Assembly (NCBI RefSeq): GCF_963678635.1
Contig: NC_087065.1
Span: 43,279,430-43,343,429, forward strand
Reading direction: 5' to 3'
Source of the DNA: Symsagittifera roscoffensis
Taxonomy: Eukaryota > Xenacoelomorpha > Acoela > Convolutidae
Length of the DNA: 64,000 nucleotides
This document shows, one piece after another, positions 36,286-48,040 of this stretch. The notes beneath the pieces were generated by a model. The model made no database searches, was not told where the DNA came from, and was given only the letters and a program-made list of their open reading frames with translations. The stretch's first letter is position 1. Each line of letters opens with the position of its first letter. A program made the translations under genes and the position numbers.

Positions 36286-38225
36286 TCAATTTTTTGATAT
36301 GTCAAAGACTTTATTTGCACCGTATAACAAAAAAAATCAACAATTTGTTTTGAAAGTTTCCCATCCTGTGCAATTTAGTAAGCCTTGATTTTTTCTTTTG
36401 ACAACTAAAATTGCTTCTCATGGCTCACTGGTAAATTTTGAGTTGAAGTTTGATACTGTTGAAAAATTAGTTTGGGAGATCGACAGACATATTACAAAAT
36501 TGTTTATCACCATTTTCTATTTTCTCAAAGATGAAAAGAAATTTCTAAATTGTGTAGATGCCTTGGCTGGAAACTGGAAGCTAGCATTTCTTTGCAATTT
36601 TCTGCTAGGGACGTTCGCATTGTAAAAATAAATTTATGTATGAAAGTTTGACTGTATTTAAATTTAATTAAACTTAAAACATAATAATTATATTTTTGTA
36701 TGAGTACTTGTGTTTATCTATAAACAAATGCAAGTTAAAATCTTTTGTGAATGCGTGTATGTATGCAACTTGATGTGTCTGTATGTATGAATACAATGTT
36801 TTCCTCATGTGCATGCAAACCAAAACGATTGTAACTAGAAGAATAACTATAACCCAATTTGATTTTACTTATGTTTCTAGCTTTTCTTGAAAATTTGACA
36901 AGATACTATATGCATAGTTTATGTGTACGCATAAACGCTTTGCGTATGTGGGTAATTATATAAACTTCATGTATCTATGTAAAAGTGTACAATTTTGCAC
37001 GTATAAATGTAATTAAGCATGAATGGACATACCATTTGTATTGTATATTTGTATGTTTTTATAAAAGTGAGAACTCCTGACTGCATGTCTGCTTGATTGA
37101 GTGAATGAATATAAACAATGTATACGTTTTGAATCAATGTATATTTTTGTATCAATGAATGTTTTTCAGTTTAAAAGTATTTAAAAGCTTGCTTGTTGAT
37201 AAATTGTACGAATTATTGATTGAGTTTTTACGTCTGTTTAAAAGGAAAGTGTGTACTCATGAGTAGTTGCATGCTTGTAAAGTACAATCCATGTCTTTTT
37301 GTAGGCAAGTACGTATGCATATTTGTATATGAGTATGAAAGGCACGTTTATATGGTTGTATGTAAAGACGTATGAATGCCAGTCTGTAATGCGCGATTCT
37401 TTTTGTCTGAATGTGTGTATATATTCTTCCTAAAAGTGTGAAGTGAATGTAAGTTTGTTTGTGTGTTTACATCTGGTTGTATTTTATAGGTCAGCAGAAT
37501 TATTAAAAGAAATCTTTGCGTGTGTGTAAGCAAAACTATTCGTATAATTGATTGCAGGTTTAAAAAAATTTAAGCAAGTATGTAAAACTTATGTATGTAT
37601 GATAGTTTGTTTGCTAACTGCTTATGTATAAGACTATATATGTGTGTAATAATGTCTTTCAAAAAGACTTCATTTTTGAAGGTACGTATGTAGGGAAGTA
37701 TTTTTGCAAGTATGTATTTTTGTATGAATGTCTCTAAATAACTATGTATTTGTATGTATATATGTAGGTACGCGTGTATGTATCTATGTATGCATGTATG
37801 CATTTTTGTGTTTCTTTAAGTTTGTGCTTATGTAAATATGTATGTATGTTTGTATTCCGTAATTGTGTATGTATTCGTTTTTGTATGTAAGTTTCTATGA
37901 ATAACCGTATGTAAGTATTTGAATGTGAATGAATAAACGTATGTATTTAATAAAATACGTTTGACTTTTTTTAAGTATTCATGTAAGTTTGCAACTCATG
38001 CAAATGTAGTTATCTTTTTATCTTTAAACAAGTATGCAGTCTTATATGCGGCTGGTCGAGCTGAAGACCTTAAGCGAGCAAAATTTGATTTACAGGTACT
38101 GTATATTTGAAGGATGATTGATCAATCTGTTTCAATCACAAAATTTCAATAACGCGTGCTTTCATCTTTTGACTTATAGTTTTACCCGTTCCAATTCACT
38201 GTTTGACAAGCCTGTTCTCGGAGAT
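36286..38225. repeat. Copy h of the 3.7 kb repeat, truncated by module E
   Basis: It has the same 'cttatatg'-'cggctggtcg' deletion junction as copy g (about 38,047). The unit stops near 38,214-38,226, where the array sequence 'ctcggagattttc' passes into module E 'attttcagtgtttcg' with a few bases of shared sequence at the join. Confidence 0.87.
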
Positions 38226-38857
38226 TTTCAGTGTTTCGTAACTTTTCTTTGTTTGTAAATTCTTTTGGCTTAAAGTAATTTTTCTTTCTTATTTTGTTCA
38301 AATTGATCAATAACTTTTGCCTAAATAGGGGTGGCGGCCGCCGCACTTGACGAATTTTCCTTTATTTGCAATTCAGCAAAAAAACATGCGTTTTTCAAGA
38401 AAATCGTTCACCGCAGCCAACAGTTAAACTACACTGCCAAAATCTTGTGCTTTCCTATATACCATATAGTTTTGTTGCATTAGGTTCAATTGATTGCATA
38501 TAATAGGTATATAACGTCATTTTACATGTAAACAAGCCAATACCCCCCAACTTTAGAAGGGAAAACATGCACCAACCAAATTTTAGTTCTATTTTTTTTC
38601 CAAAAAGTGGCTTGAAAATTACCAATTTTAACCACTCTTAAAACATGTTTGCCCGCAAAAGTAGGAGGCTTAACACATTTGGGGGTTAAAAGTGGTCAGT
38701 GCAACGGCACACCGAAAAAAAAGGAGGGGTTAAAAGTGGTCATTTTCCTAGCCACTTTTACTATACTACTTATTATTATTATTAGTTGGAATAATCAATA
38801 AAATCAAGATTTTGTCCAATTATTCGGCTGTGCACTTTCAGTTAAACACAATTAAGT
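38226..38857. repeat. Module E, copy inside the array
   Basis: A 0.63 kb module nearly identical to 43.79-44.42 kb and similar to 17.2-17.86 kb. It contains the GC-rich 'ggcggccgcc' stretch and the AAAAGTGG...CCACTTTT inverted pair. It ends at 'cacaattaagtcta' and is followed by module D here and at 44.42 kb, but by the gene A flank at 17.86 and 20.02 kb. Its sharp shared end suggests a discrete mobile unit, perhaps a hairpin-rich non-autonomous one. No terminal repeat or target-site duplication is proven. Confidence 0.6.
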
Positions 38858-39044
38858 CTAGGGTCTCAGTATCCCCAGACCACGAGGTCACTCCTAAAAA
38901 CAGGGCTACTACTATTTGTTATATTACTATTGTTTTTGTTCAGTAGATAAAAATCATCATCTCCATCGAAGATGGATCAACCCTTTCTCTTAACCTCTAG
39001 CTTCTCATTGTCAGAAAATGAAGTCAGATGTTGAATAAATTCGT
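38858..39044. repeat. Module D, 5' fragment only
   Basis: The first 0.19 kb of module D ('gggtctcagtatccccagac' to 'gttgaataaattc'). It is cut off where the 3.7 kb repeat resumes in mid-unit at about 39,045. Confidence 0.8.
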
Positions 39045-42000
39045 AAAATCAACTTGGATCTTTCCAGGAAGTCGAGAGGCCCAAGTCGGCCTGGAAATGA
39101 AGCCATTAGCTTCATCTTGTTACTCTTTGCAGATATCAGTTTAACAGTGAGCCCTTGGTGCAGTCGGCAAACAACCAATATTAGCCGAATGGAAACGGGC
39201 GCAAAAACAAAAACAGGATCGGAACGCATCAATCTCTGTTATACGTTGCGTCAATATGAAAAGTTTTCAGTCTGTTTTGTGCTGCTTTGTTCGAATAGTT
39301 AAGATGTATGCAATAATGTTTAGCTGTTTGTTTTGTAACCTAAATTACTTAAAATAAGAAGAACAAAGCTTTTTTTGCTCTTTAGTCTTTAACACTAAAA
39401 AAACTTTGTGTTCCATGTAGATTCATGTCTGAAAAACGTTCTATGAAATTGCAAACACAAAAGAAAATTGAGTTGTTTATTTTGCCAAATTGAAAGTTTT
39501 CTCAAAATTTTCTCTAATGCTGAAAAATTAAGTTGAACATCACAAAGTACTGAACAACTTTCAGCTTAGAACAACTTATCTTTCTCTAAAACATACCATT
39601 TAACGTTAGTTTTATCATAGTTAAAAGAATATTTTCTAAGATACGATAGCTCAAGCGATTGATTTTGCATAAATACGGTGGGAAAGATGAAGAAAGAACC
39701 ATTTAACCTCTGTTTAATAGCTTTTTCAGACTTAATATAGTTTTTCAAACAACAAAAATTTTGATGGATTATAGAGAAAACAACATCATGTGCAACTTTA
39801 GTCAATGTAACTTGGTCTACGATTAAACTTGCAGCATAATAGTCAACTGAAGATATATCAAATTACAAAACCATTAAATCAATCAAAAAACAAATTTTAT
39901 AAAAAAAGATTATAAATCATAAAACAATGGCTAAAAATTTTGTTTCGAATCAAAACTTTCAATTTTTTGATATGTCAAAGGACTCTATTTGGACCGTATA
40001 ACAAAAAAATTTCAATAATTTATTTTGAAAGTTTCCCATCCTGTGCAATTTAGTAAGCCTTGATTTTTTCTTCTGAAAAATGCTTCTCATCGCTCACTGG
40101 TCAATTTTGAGTTGAAGTTTGATACTGTTGAAAAATTAGTTTGGAAGATCGACAGACATATTACAAAATTGTTTATCACCATTTTCTGTTTTCTCAAATA
40201 TGAAAAGAATTTTCTAAATTGTGTAGATGACTTGGCTGAAAACTGAAAGCTAGCATTTCTTCGCAAATTTCTGCTAGGGACGTTCGCATTGTAAAAATAA
40301 AACTATGTATGAAAGTTTGACTGTATTTAAATTTCATTAAACGTAAAACGTAATAATTATATTTTTGTATGAATACTTGTATTTATCTACAAACAAATGC
40401 AAGTAAATATCTTCTGTGTATGCGTGTATGTATGGACATACTTGATGTGTCTGTAAGTATGTATACAATTTTTTCCTTATGGGCATGCAAACCAAAACAA
40501 TTGTATCTAGAAGAATAACTATAACCCAACTTGATTTTACTAATGATTCTAGTTTTTCTTGAAAGTTTGACAAGATACTATATGAATAGTTTGTGCACGC
40601 ATAAATGCTTTGCGTATGTGGGTAATTATATAAACTTCATGTATCTATGTAAAAGTGTACAATTTTGCACGTATAAATGTAATTAAGCATGTATGGACAT
40701 ACTATTTGTTTTGTATATTTGTATGTTTTTATAAAAGTGAGAACTCCTGACTGCATGTCTGCTTGATTGAGTGAATGAATATAAACAATGTATATTTTTG
40801 TATCAATATATGTTTTTCAGTTTAAAGTCATTTAAAAGATTGCTTGTTGATAAATTGTACGAATTATTGATTGATTTTTTACGTCTGTTTAAAAAGAAAG
40901 TGTGTACTCATGAGTAGTTGAATGCTTGTAAAATACGATCCATGTCTTTTTGTAGACAGGTATTTATGCATATTTCTATATGAGTATGAAAGGCACGTTT
41001 ATATGGTTGTATGTAAAGACGTATGAATGCCAGTCTGTAATGCGTGATTCTTTTTGTCTGAATGTGTGTATATATTCGTCCTAAAAGTGTGAAGTGAACG
41101 TAAGTTGGTTCGTGAGTTTACATATGGTTGTATTTTATAGGTCAGCAGAAATATTAGAAGAAATCTTTTCATGTGTGTAAGCAAAACTTTTCGTCTAATT
41201 GATTGCAGGTTTAAAAGTATTTAAGCAAATATGTAAAACTCATGTATGTATGATAGTTTGTTTGCTAACTGCTTATGTATAAGACTATGTATGTGTGTCC
41301 TAATGTTTTTCAAAAAGACTTCCTTTGAAGGTACCTGTGCAGGGAAGTATTTTGCAAGTAGGTATTTTTGTATGAATGTATGTATGTTTGTATTCGGTAA
41401 GTGTGTATGTATTTGAAATTTGTATGTAGGTTTGTATGAATAACCTTATGTAAGTATTTGAATGTGTATGAATAAACGTATGTATTTAATAAAATAGGTA
41501 TGATTTTTTTAAAAGTATACGTGTAAGTTTGCAACTCATGCAAATGTAGTTATCTTTTTATCTTTATACAAGTATGCAGCCTTATTTGTTTCGTGGGTTA
41601 TGATTGTTTGAGTATAAATGTAATCGTTTGTTTTTTTTCATAAAATGTATATAAGTAACTCAACCCAAACCTTTTTTATCTTTCTTCGTAAATTTCTGGA
41701 ATATTCTAGAATAATCAACCAGATATTAAAATGATAGTTTTTTTTCATTTTCTTGATTTGCAAATTATTATGTTAATTTTTTTTTAAAATATTCCTCGAA
41801 ACAATTGGTCTTCCATGTATCCTTATTATGAACATTTCAAATTGAAATAGTGGCATAGGCAGCATCGATTTTAAATTCAATTTATCTGCAGTCAATGACC
41901 ATGAAAAGTTGTTTAAAATTGTAACAGAAAAGATCAGTTTTCAAGTTTTCACAAAAAATTTGTCGATGGAAGCACCAAACAACAAGTCCAATTGGTGACA

Positions 42001-42215
42001 GCATGGAGTCCTAAGTGTAGTATGAACTGTTGCTCACAGAGATAATGATTACGATAACCAATTAGAAAAAAATTGGAATGAGGAAAATCATTGACCGTGC
42101 AGACGATCGATCGATAGAAGAATGGTAGAAAATGTCATGCGGCTGGTTGAGCTGAAGACATTAAGCGAGCAAAATTTGATTGACAGGTAGTGTATATTTG
42201 AAGGATGATTGATCA
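39045..42215. repeat. Copy i of the 3.7 kb repeat, with a partial unit before it
   Basis: It resumes in mid-unit ('gtaaaatcaacttggatc') after the module E and D insert. A unit starting near 39,965 follows. The unit lacks about 0.3 kb near 41,370 and leaves the array at 'gattgacaggtagtg' into SD1. It carries one heat-shock element at 41,694. Confidence 0.87.
41694..41711. promoter_or_regulatory. Perfect four-box heat-shock element, copy i
   Basis: All four boxes are intact in the last array unit, although the base before the first box differs from the other copies. Confidence 0.6.
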
Positions 42216-44415
42216 ATCTCTTTCAATCACAAGTTTTCAATGGTTTTCATTTGAAAAATTTTAGTATTCAGTCAAACACTTATAAACCCACAGAAGTGAG
42301 GCAATTGTGTAATCAGATAAACAGTCAGTAGAAATTTTTTAAGGTCAAGATTTATTCAGTTGATAGCGCTTTATATTAATATGGCTCAAAAAGCTTACGC
42401 CTTTTGTCTTTGAAATAAAAAGCAAGTCTTTCTGCAATGAGGCTCAAAATTTTAATTCCTCAAAATAAAACTGTCTAACACTAAGTACAAGAAATCATAA
42501 AAGTTTTAAATTGGCAACTTAAAATGTCTTTGTCAGTCGTTCCAGCTTAAGATAACACAACGCTATTGACGTTTATCGAAATGCATTGAAACTACAAAAT
42601 GACTCTTAAATCTTTTCGGAAACTGCTCCAGCCAAATTGGTGTGAAAACATTGTTTAGTATGAAACAGCTATGAATCATCCTGACGGAATCCAAAGATAC
42701 AGGTACAGTGTTGATGATAAGGCTTGATTTTTATCTTACATTTTCAAACAACTAACGGTTTTTCGAAGACAAGTCTTGTTAAAAAAGAAGACAAACATCA
42801 AGGCAAAAATGAGAAAAAATATCATGATGCTAACTGTTTTGATCCTGCTAGTGTTCAGAGCGTGAATATGAAAGTTTGGATCACCTCAAACGTATATTGA
42901 AAGAAAGGTTGAACCCTCAATAACACAATTAGTTGTAGATGAGTAACCAACTAGTTTGGTCAAAAAGCCACCGTATTTTGAGAGGCAATAGCGTAATCAG
43001 GCAAACAGTCAAAAGATCAGATTTATATTAGAAAACTCAAAATTTATTTGTTGAACAAAGGTTAATCAATGATAATAACTGATTGAGCTTCAACTTCTTG
43101 AATAAAAAGCTCTTGCTAAAACCAATTGACAATAATTACAAGATACTAAGAACAATTGACCAGATTGTAGTATCAAATGAAAAAGTTATTTAATTGTATA
43201 TTTTTTTAAAGGAAAAAGCCAAAAAGTTGGATACTCAATTTATAACCCCGAATTCATATCAAGTTTTGAGTTTGTATCCATAACTTGTCTTAGTTTGTGT
43301 TCAGTCTTTCCGCATTGCTTTTGCTCTAGTTTGATTAACTGCTTTCCTTAAAAGTCGCAAATGTATTTTCAGCTGTTTTATTCAATAGTCACTATGTTTT
43401 GTCGTATATATTCGCACACAAATAACAGTTTTCCCCCAGTTTTTAGGTCCTTTTTTATGAAAAGTTTTAAAAATTCTGTTAGCACAATAAAGTTAATAAA
43501 TGTACTAAACGCATTCTCGAAGCCTCGAAAATTGTTTCCTAATTATTATAAAAAGTTGTGATCTATGAAAGGCTTAGAAATGGCTGCAGCAAAATTATTG
43601 ATCTTTTTTGGCTTTCATCGGTGTTCTCGTTTTTCAAGATATTTAGCCACTTCAACTTTTCTGCTCTTTCAACCCCTCTATAAACTCAAAGCTTTTGTCA
43701 AAGATTTTAGACGTTTTTTCAGTCTTTTGTAGACACGGAAAAAAGGAAATGACTAAATTTTCAAGCGAATTTCATTAGTTTTACAGTTTTCAGTGTTTCG
43801 TAACTTTTCTTTGTTTGTAAATTCTTTTGGCTTAAAGTAATTTTTCTTTCTTATTTTGTTCAAATTGATCAATAACTTTTGCCTAAATAGGGGTGGCGGC
43901 CGCCGCACTTGACGAATTTTCCTTTATTTGCAATTCAGCAAAAAAACATGCGTTTTTCAAGAAAATCGTTCACCGCAGCCAACAGTTAAACTACACTGCC
44001 AAAATCTTGTGCTTTCCTATATACCATATAGTTTTGTTGCATTAGGTTCAATTGATTGCATATAATAGGTATATAACGTCATTTTACATGTAAACAAGCC
44101 AATACCCCCCAACTTTAGAAGGGAAAACATGCACCAACCAAAACTTAGTTCTATTTTTTTTCCAAAAAGTGGCTTGAAAATTACCAATTTTAACCACTCT
44201 TAAAACATGTTTGCCCGCAAAAGTAGGAGGTTTAACACATTTGGGGGTTAAAAGTGGTCAGTGCAACGGCACACCGAAAAAAAAGGAGGGGTTAAAAGTG
44301 GTCATTTTCCTAGCCACTTTTACTATACTACTTATTATTATTATTAGTTGGAATAATCAATAAAATCAAGATTTTGTCCAAATATTCGGCTGTGCACTTT
44401 CAGTTAAACACAATT
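42130..44415. repeat. Segmental duplication SD1, second copy (ends with module E)
   Basis: About 2.2 kb matching 15.6-17.86 kb at high identity, including the exit from the array and a module E at 43.79-44.42 kb. The small reading frames are not all kept between the copies, which argues against coding. Module D follows at once. Confidence 0.82.
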
Positions 44416-44757
44416 AAGTCTAGGGTCTCAGTATCCCCAGACCACGAGGTCACTCCTAAAAACAGGGCTACTACTATTTGTTATATTACTATTGTTTTTG
44501 TTCAGTAGATAAAAATCATCATCTCCATCGAAGATGGATCAACCCTTTCTCTTAACCTCTAGCTTCTCATTGTCAGAAAATGAAGTCAGATGTTGAATAA
44601 ATTCAATTCAGGACACAATAGGGAAGCTAAAAATATGTATAAAATGATTTAAGTTCCAGTCCCGAGACCCCTCCGGATTATTGAATCTGGGGAAAAAACA
44701 AACTTATCTCCTCCCCGTAAGGCTTGTTTCCACCCTTCACCGTTGTTGTGAATGGCC

Positions 44758-44789
44758 TTGCAACGATTGTAGCGACACAATCGTTGCAA
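44758..44789. other. Perfect inverted repeat in module D
   Basis: TTGCAACGATTGT, a 6-base loop AGCGAC, then ACAATCGTTGCAA: 13-bp arms without mismatch. In the other full D copies (about 53,707 and 60,307) the right arm carries one or two mismatches. The diverged copy at 52.53 kb keeps 'taacgattgtagctgcttaatcgtta'. Confidence 0.8.
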
Positions 44790-44970
44790 GTCGGAGCGAA
44801 CTCTGCTAACACTCTGTCGTACTTTCGTTTCCCTCTCAATGATCGTAGTTGTTTTCGCAACGTATTTCGTTGTTCTTTTTTTGTTTTTATTTTAGATTTC
44901 TTCCAAATTGGTCGTTTTTGACGTTTCTCAGAAATATGACGTCATCGTTCGAAACTTTAAAAAATTAAAA

Positions 44971-44983
44971 TTCCAGAATATTC
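44971..44983. promoter_or_regulatory. Three-box heat-shock motif in module D (copy 1 only)
   Basis: TTCcaGAAtaTTC has three correctly spaced boxes. In the other D copies the centre reads 'cataatattc', so the motif is broken there. It may be chance. Confidence 0.3.
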
Positions 44984-46000
44984 TAGCTTTCACGATTCGT
45001 CCAATCGTCTCAATAACACCGTTAATCCTCTAGAATTGCGAATTCGGAAGTTTAGCTGCTAATAATCCGAAATTGCATTTTCGTCCATTCTGGTCGAATG
45101 TCACATACTCCCCGGACAGCCCGGTCAATGTCTCCATTGAATCTCGTAATGTTCTTAAAAATGGTACAGTGCCATCAAACAAAATTTACAAAATGCACGA
45201 AATTACTTTTATCCACGTCATATCGACTCGCTGCAGAATATAAATGGCATCATAGTACACTACTATAGCTTTCCAAATTCTTTCACTAATCTGCACTTTG
45301 AGGATATGACCTAAGATAAAACATTTTTTCTAACTTCCAACGTCAATGCCCTGATTTAAAACTTTTTCTCCTAGGTTTTAAAAGGTGTTAGTTTGCAGGA
45401 CAGTCCTGCCAACCAACAAGCTTAAATTATCCTACTATGCTTCTTCCCTTCGGAAATTTAGTTGTTATTGGTCCTGAATATTGAAATTAGGGAACTCTGT
45501 GGTTAGAAAGAACAATGAAACAATCTCCCTCTTCAAGAAATTACCCAAGGCTTTCATGTCACCACAAAGTGATCAGTTGTCTTAGTTGATTAAAAACAAT
45601 CATGCAGATCAGAATATTTAAATATACTCTTTACTCAAGCCTTTCTAAATAATTAGTAAGTGTCTCTAGAGCCACTAACTAAAATCAAAATACAAATTTA
45701 AAAAGGCAACAAATTCTTTAATGTTCAAAACTCAACTAAAATGTTTTCTTTCAGTTTCAATTACAACTTGGTTGCTTAGTTTCTCACTTGAGTTTTTTTT
45801 CACACATATAAAACAATTCTGAGTTTTAACTTCTTCTCTTTTTTCTAAAGAGAAGAATATAAAGCTCTAAGACTTCTTAATTTTTCTAATTTCGTTTCTT
45901 TTTGCATCTTGTTCTTCGGCCATTTGTCAATGCTCCATCTCCTCCTCCTGCGAAATTGACTCTGCACTTTCAGTTTTTGTCTCTTGTAACACATCGGTAG

Positions 46001-48040
46001 CTATTCTGACGCTGTTGGAAGCAGTCCTCCAACACTTCTTCTGCTCTCTACCCTTTGTTTACAACAAAGTAGGGGGTCAATGTTAAATTCTCTGTTCCTG
46101 CAGAAGCTGTTGTGGAGACACATTGTCACGTTTCTCTCCAAATCTTCCTTCAACAACTCTTCTTTCTCCTTCCATCACGTTTACTCATCCTGGAGATTCT
46201 CTTTACGGCGGTGGTCACTGCATTCCGATGAGTTACAAAAGCTCGCTTGAAAGCTCCTGCTCCAATGTCGAGCTGATACGTACTGTACACTCTGCCGTGC
46301 TTCGACATATGCTTCTTGGCATATTTGTACAACCAAGCAGTCATGTTGGCTCTAAACCATGGCATCAGTCGTCTTCTTGCCCATATTTTTTTACTTCCAT
46401 TGGAACGTTCAGAATCTTGCACATTGTCTCAAAAAGATCTAAATTTTCTGCTAAATCTTCAGATGAGCCTGGTAAACCCATGGAGAGTAGCTCTCCAGAG
46501 TCCCAGATCAACACCAGATTACTACGCCCGGGGTACCACTATGTCTGCAGCAAGCAATGGCAGGGAAACTCATCATGTGTTAACATGATGCTTCTCCAAT
46601 TCCGCTTTCCCGAAGCTTCCAGTAGTGGTTCCACTTCCATCATCACTCGGTGGACTTCATCATTCTCATCTACTGTGTTGTAATCCGTCACGGTTGACCA
46701 TCTCTGTTTTTGTCTTTCAAAGTCACTGAAGTTTCCACAGACGTATCCCATGAACGAACTTCTTTCCCAGTACCGATTCCAACTCCTCCTTAGTTTTCTC
46801 TGGAACTGCTGAGAACATTTTGCATATTAACTCATAAGTCTTTTTCGACATTCTCGCTAGTCTTACACATTTTGGCACTGAGAAGGCCTGATCTACGATC
46901 GTTCTCGTACTCTTATCATCCGCAGCCACGAAATGCACTGGGTATCTGCTCTTGCACATTCGAGCTAATGTCGATCCCACCAAGTATCGCGCTCCCGATG
47001 GTCTGCGATAAGTTTCACTGTGTCTGATGTTCATTTCCGCCTCGATCGCTTCTCTCCGTTTTCCTATGTGCTTTTGCTCAGTCTGCAAAACTCCTGGGAA
47101 CACTTTTACACTGATGGCCGTGACCATTTCATGTTTCTGTTCTAGATTCAATAGTGACTCTAAAGAACCAAACATACTGTAGAATCCAAGTGCAGTCACT
47201 AGATTCACCTCGGTTCCTCCATGACAATCTGCGATCAATTCCGTTTCCGTTCTTGTTTTCATCACAATGTTCCCAAACAATATTGTCAACTGTTTGTGTT
47301 GTTTCTTCAGGGTTTTCGCGCAATCTAGGCCTCCACAAACGTGACCTTCCAGTCCACAGACTTCTGCCAGACAGCTACCAGGTTTAACCCAGTCTTCTGG
47401 TCCCCAGCCAGGCAACTCCACTTTGTCTTCTCCGTTGCTCTTAGAGGCTGTTGTCATCACGTTATAGATGATATTAAGGTCACGCAGATTACGGTCTGAA
47501 TTTAATTCCCTCTGCACATCTTGTGTTACAAGTAGTATCGAATCAGCGTTGGGACTAGGACAACATGAGGGTCTCATCAGTTCCCATACCACCATCAAGC
47601 TCATTCTCAGCAATTCATCTGAGAATCCCAATCCAAACTCTACTCGTTTGTCGGATTCTGGCTCGGAAGGTGCAGTCACCTTTTCCTCCAAGACTAGTCC
47701 CAGTCTGGTCTGCTGATTAGCAGCGTTTCTTATCGTCGCAATTCTAGACGTCCAGAATTTTAGCAACACTGCTTGCTCGTAATCAAAGAAGCAATCGCGC
47801 ATGTCTCCATTTAGGAATGGGTTGTACGCTATCCCTATGATTCCTGACACGTAACTGTAGGAATTCTTCCTGATCGGTTCACAGTATTCGCTGGATTTTG
47901 GCATTGCTCCCATACATTCCTTAGTGAGCATCAGCTCCTTGTTTGAGAATCTCCTGATTTCGTCTATTTTCCTCATGGGTTCTAGCTCCACAGGTTCTTT
48001 CATGTTCACCCGCCTTGGTTTACTTTGATGCACGTCCAGC
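46001..48040 (-). pseudogene. Gene C, minus lineage, copy C1 (5' truncated)
   Basis: The longest open stretch of gene C runs from 48,040 to 46,723, over 430 codons, entered in mid-gene at VHQSKPRR. Motifs in order: IRRFSNKE, YSYVSGIIGIAYNPFL, DYEQAVLLKFWTSR, LGLVLEEK, VVWELMRP, WVKPGSCLAEVCG, NLVTALGFYSM, YRRPSGARYLVGS, CVRLARMS. Two frame changes follow. Further conserved blocks are EVEPLLEASG, EFPCHCLLQTWWYP, a basic helical region (KKIWARRRLMPWFRANM) and the C-terminal Cys-rich block. The 5' end is cut at 48,040, where plus-type gene C sequence starts in the opposite orientation. Function unknown; the conservation pattern suggests a structural or nucleic-acid-binding protein, which is inference only. 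Confidence 0.65.

Larger units (their letters stand above)
44416..46000. repeat. Module D, copy 1, downstream of minus-strand gene C
   Basis: About 1.58 kb that recurs at 53.37-54.96 and 59.97-61.54 kb, each time directly downstream of minus-strand gene C. A diverged partial copy lies at 52.25-52.97 kb. It may be the 3' terminal region of the element. It contains a perfect 13-bp-arm hairpin, a TGACGTCA palindrome (about 44,938) and, in this copy only, a three-box heat-shock motif. In this copy the putative plus-strand frame near 45.1 kb is shifted. Confidence 0.75.

Noticed and set aside
44678-44921. Overlapping ORFs on both strands around the module D hairpin (also at 53.5-53.9 and 60.1-60.5 kb)
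   Set aside because: Both strands are open because of sequence symmetry around the inverted repeat. Frames differ between copies.
46123-46683. 186-codon plus-strand ORF opposite gene C
   Set aside because: It is antisense to the conserved gene C C-terminal region and is interrupted in copies C2 and C3.
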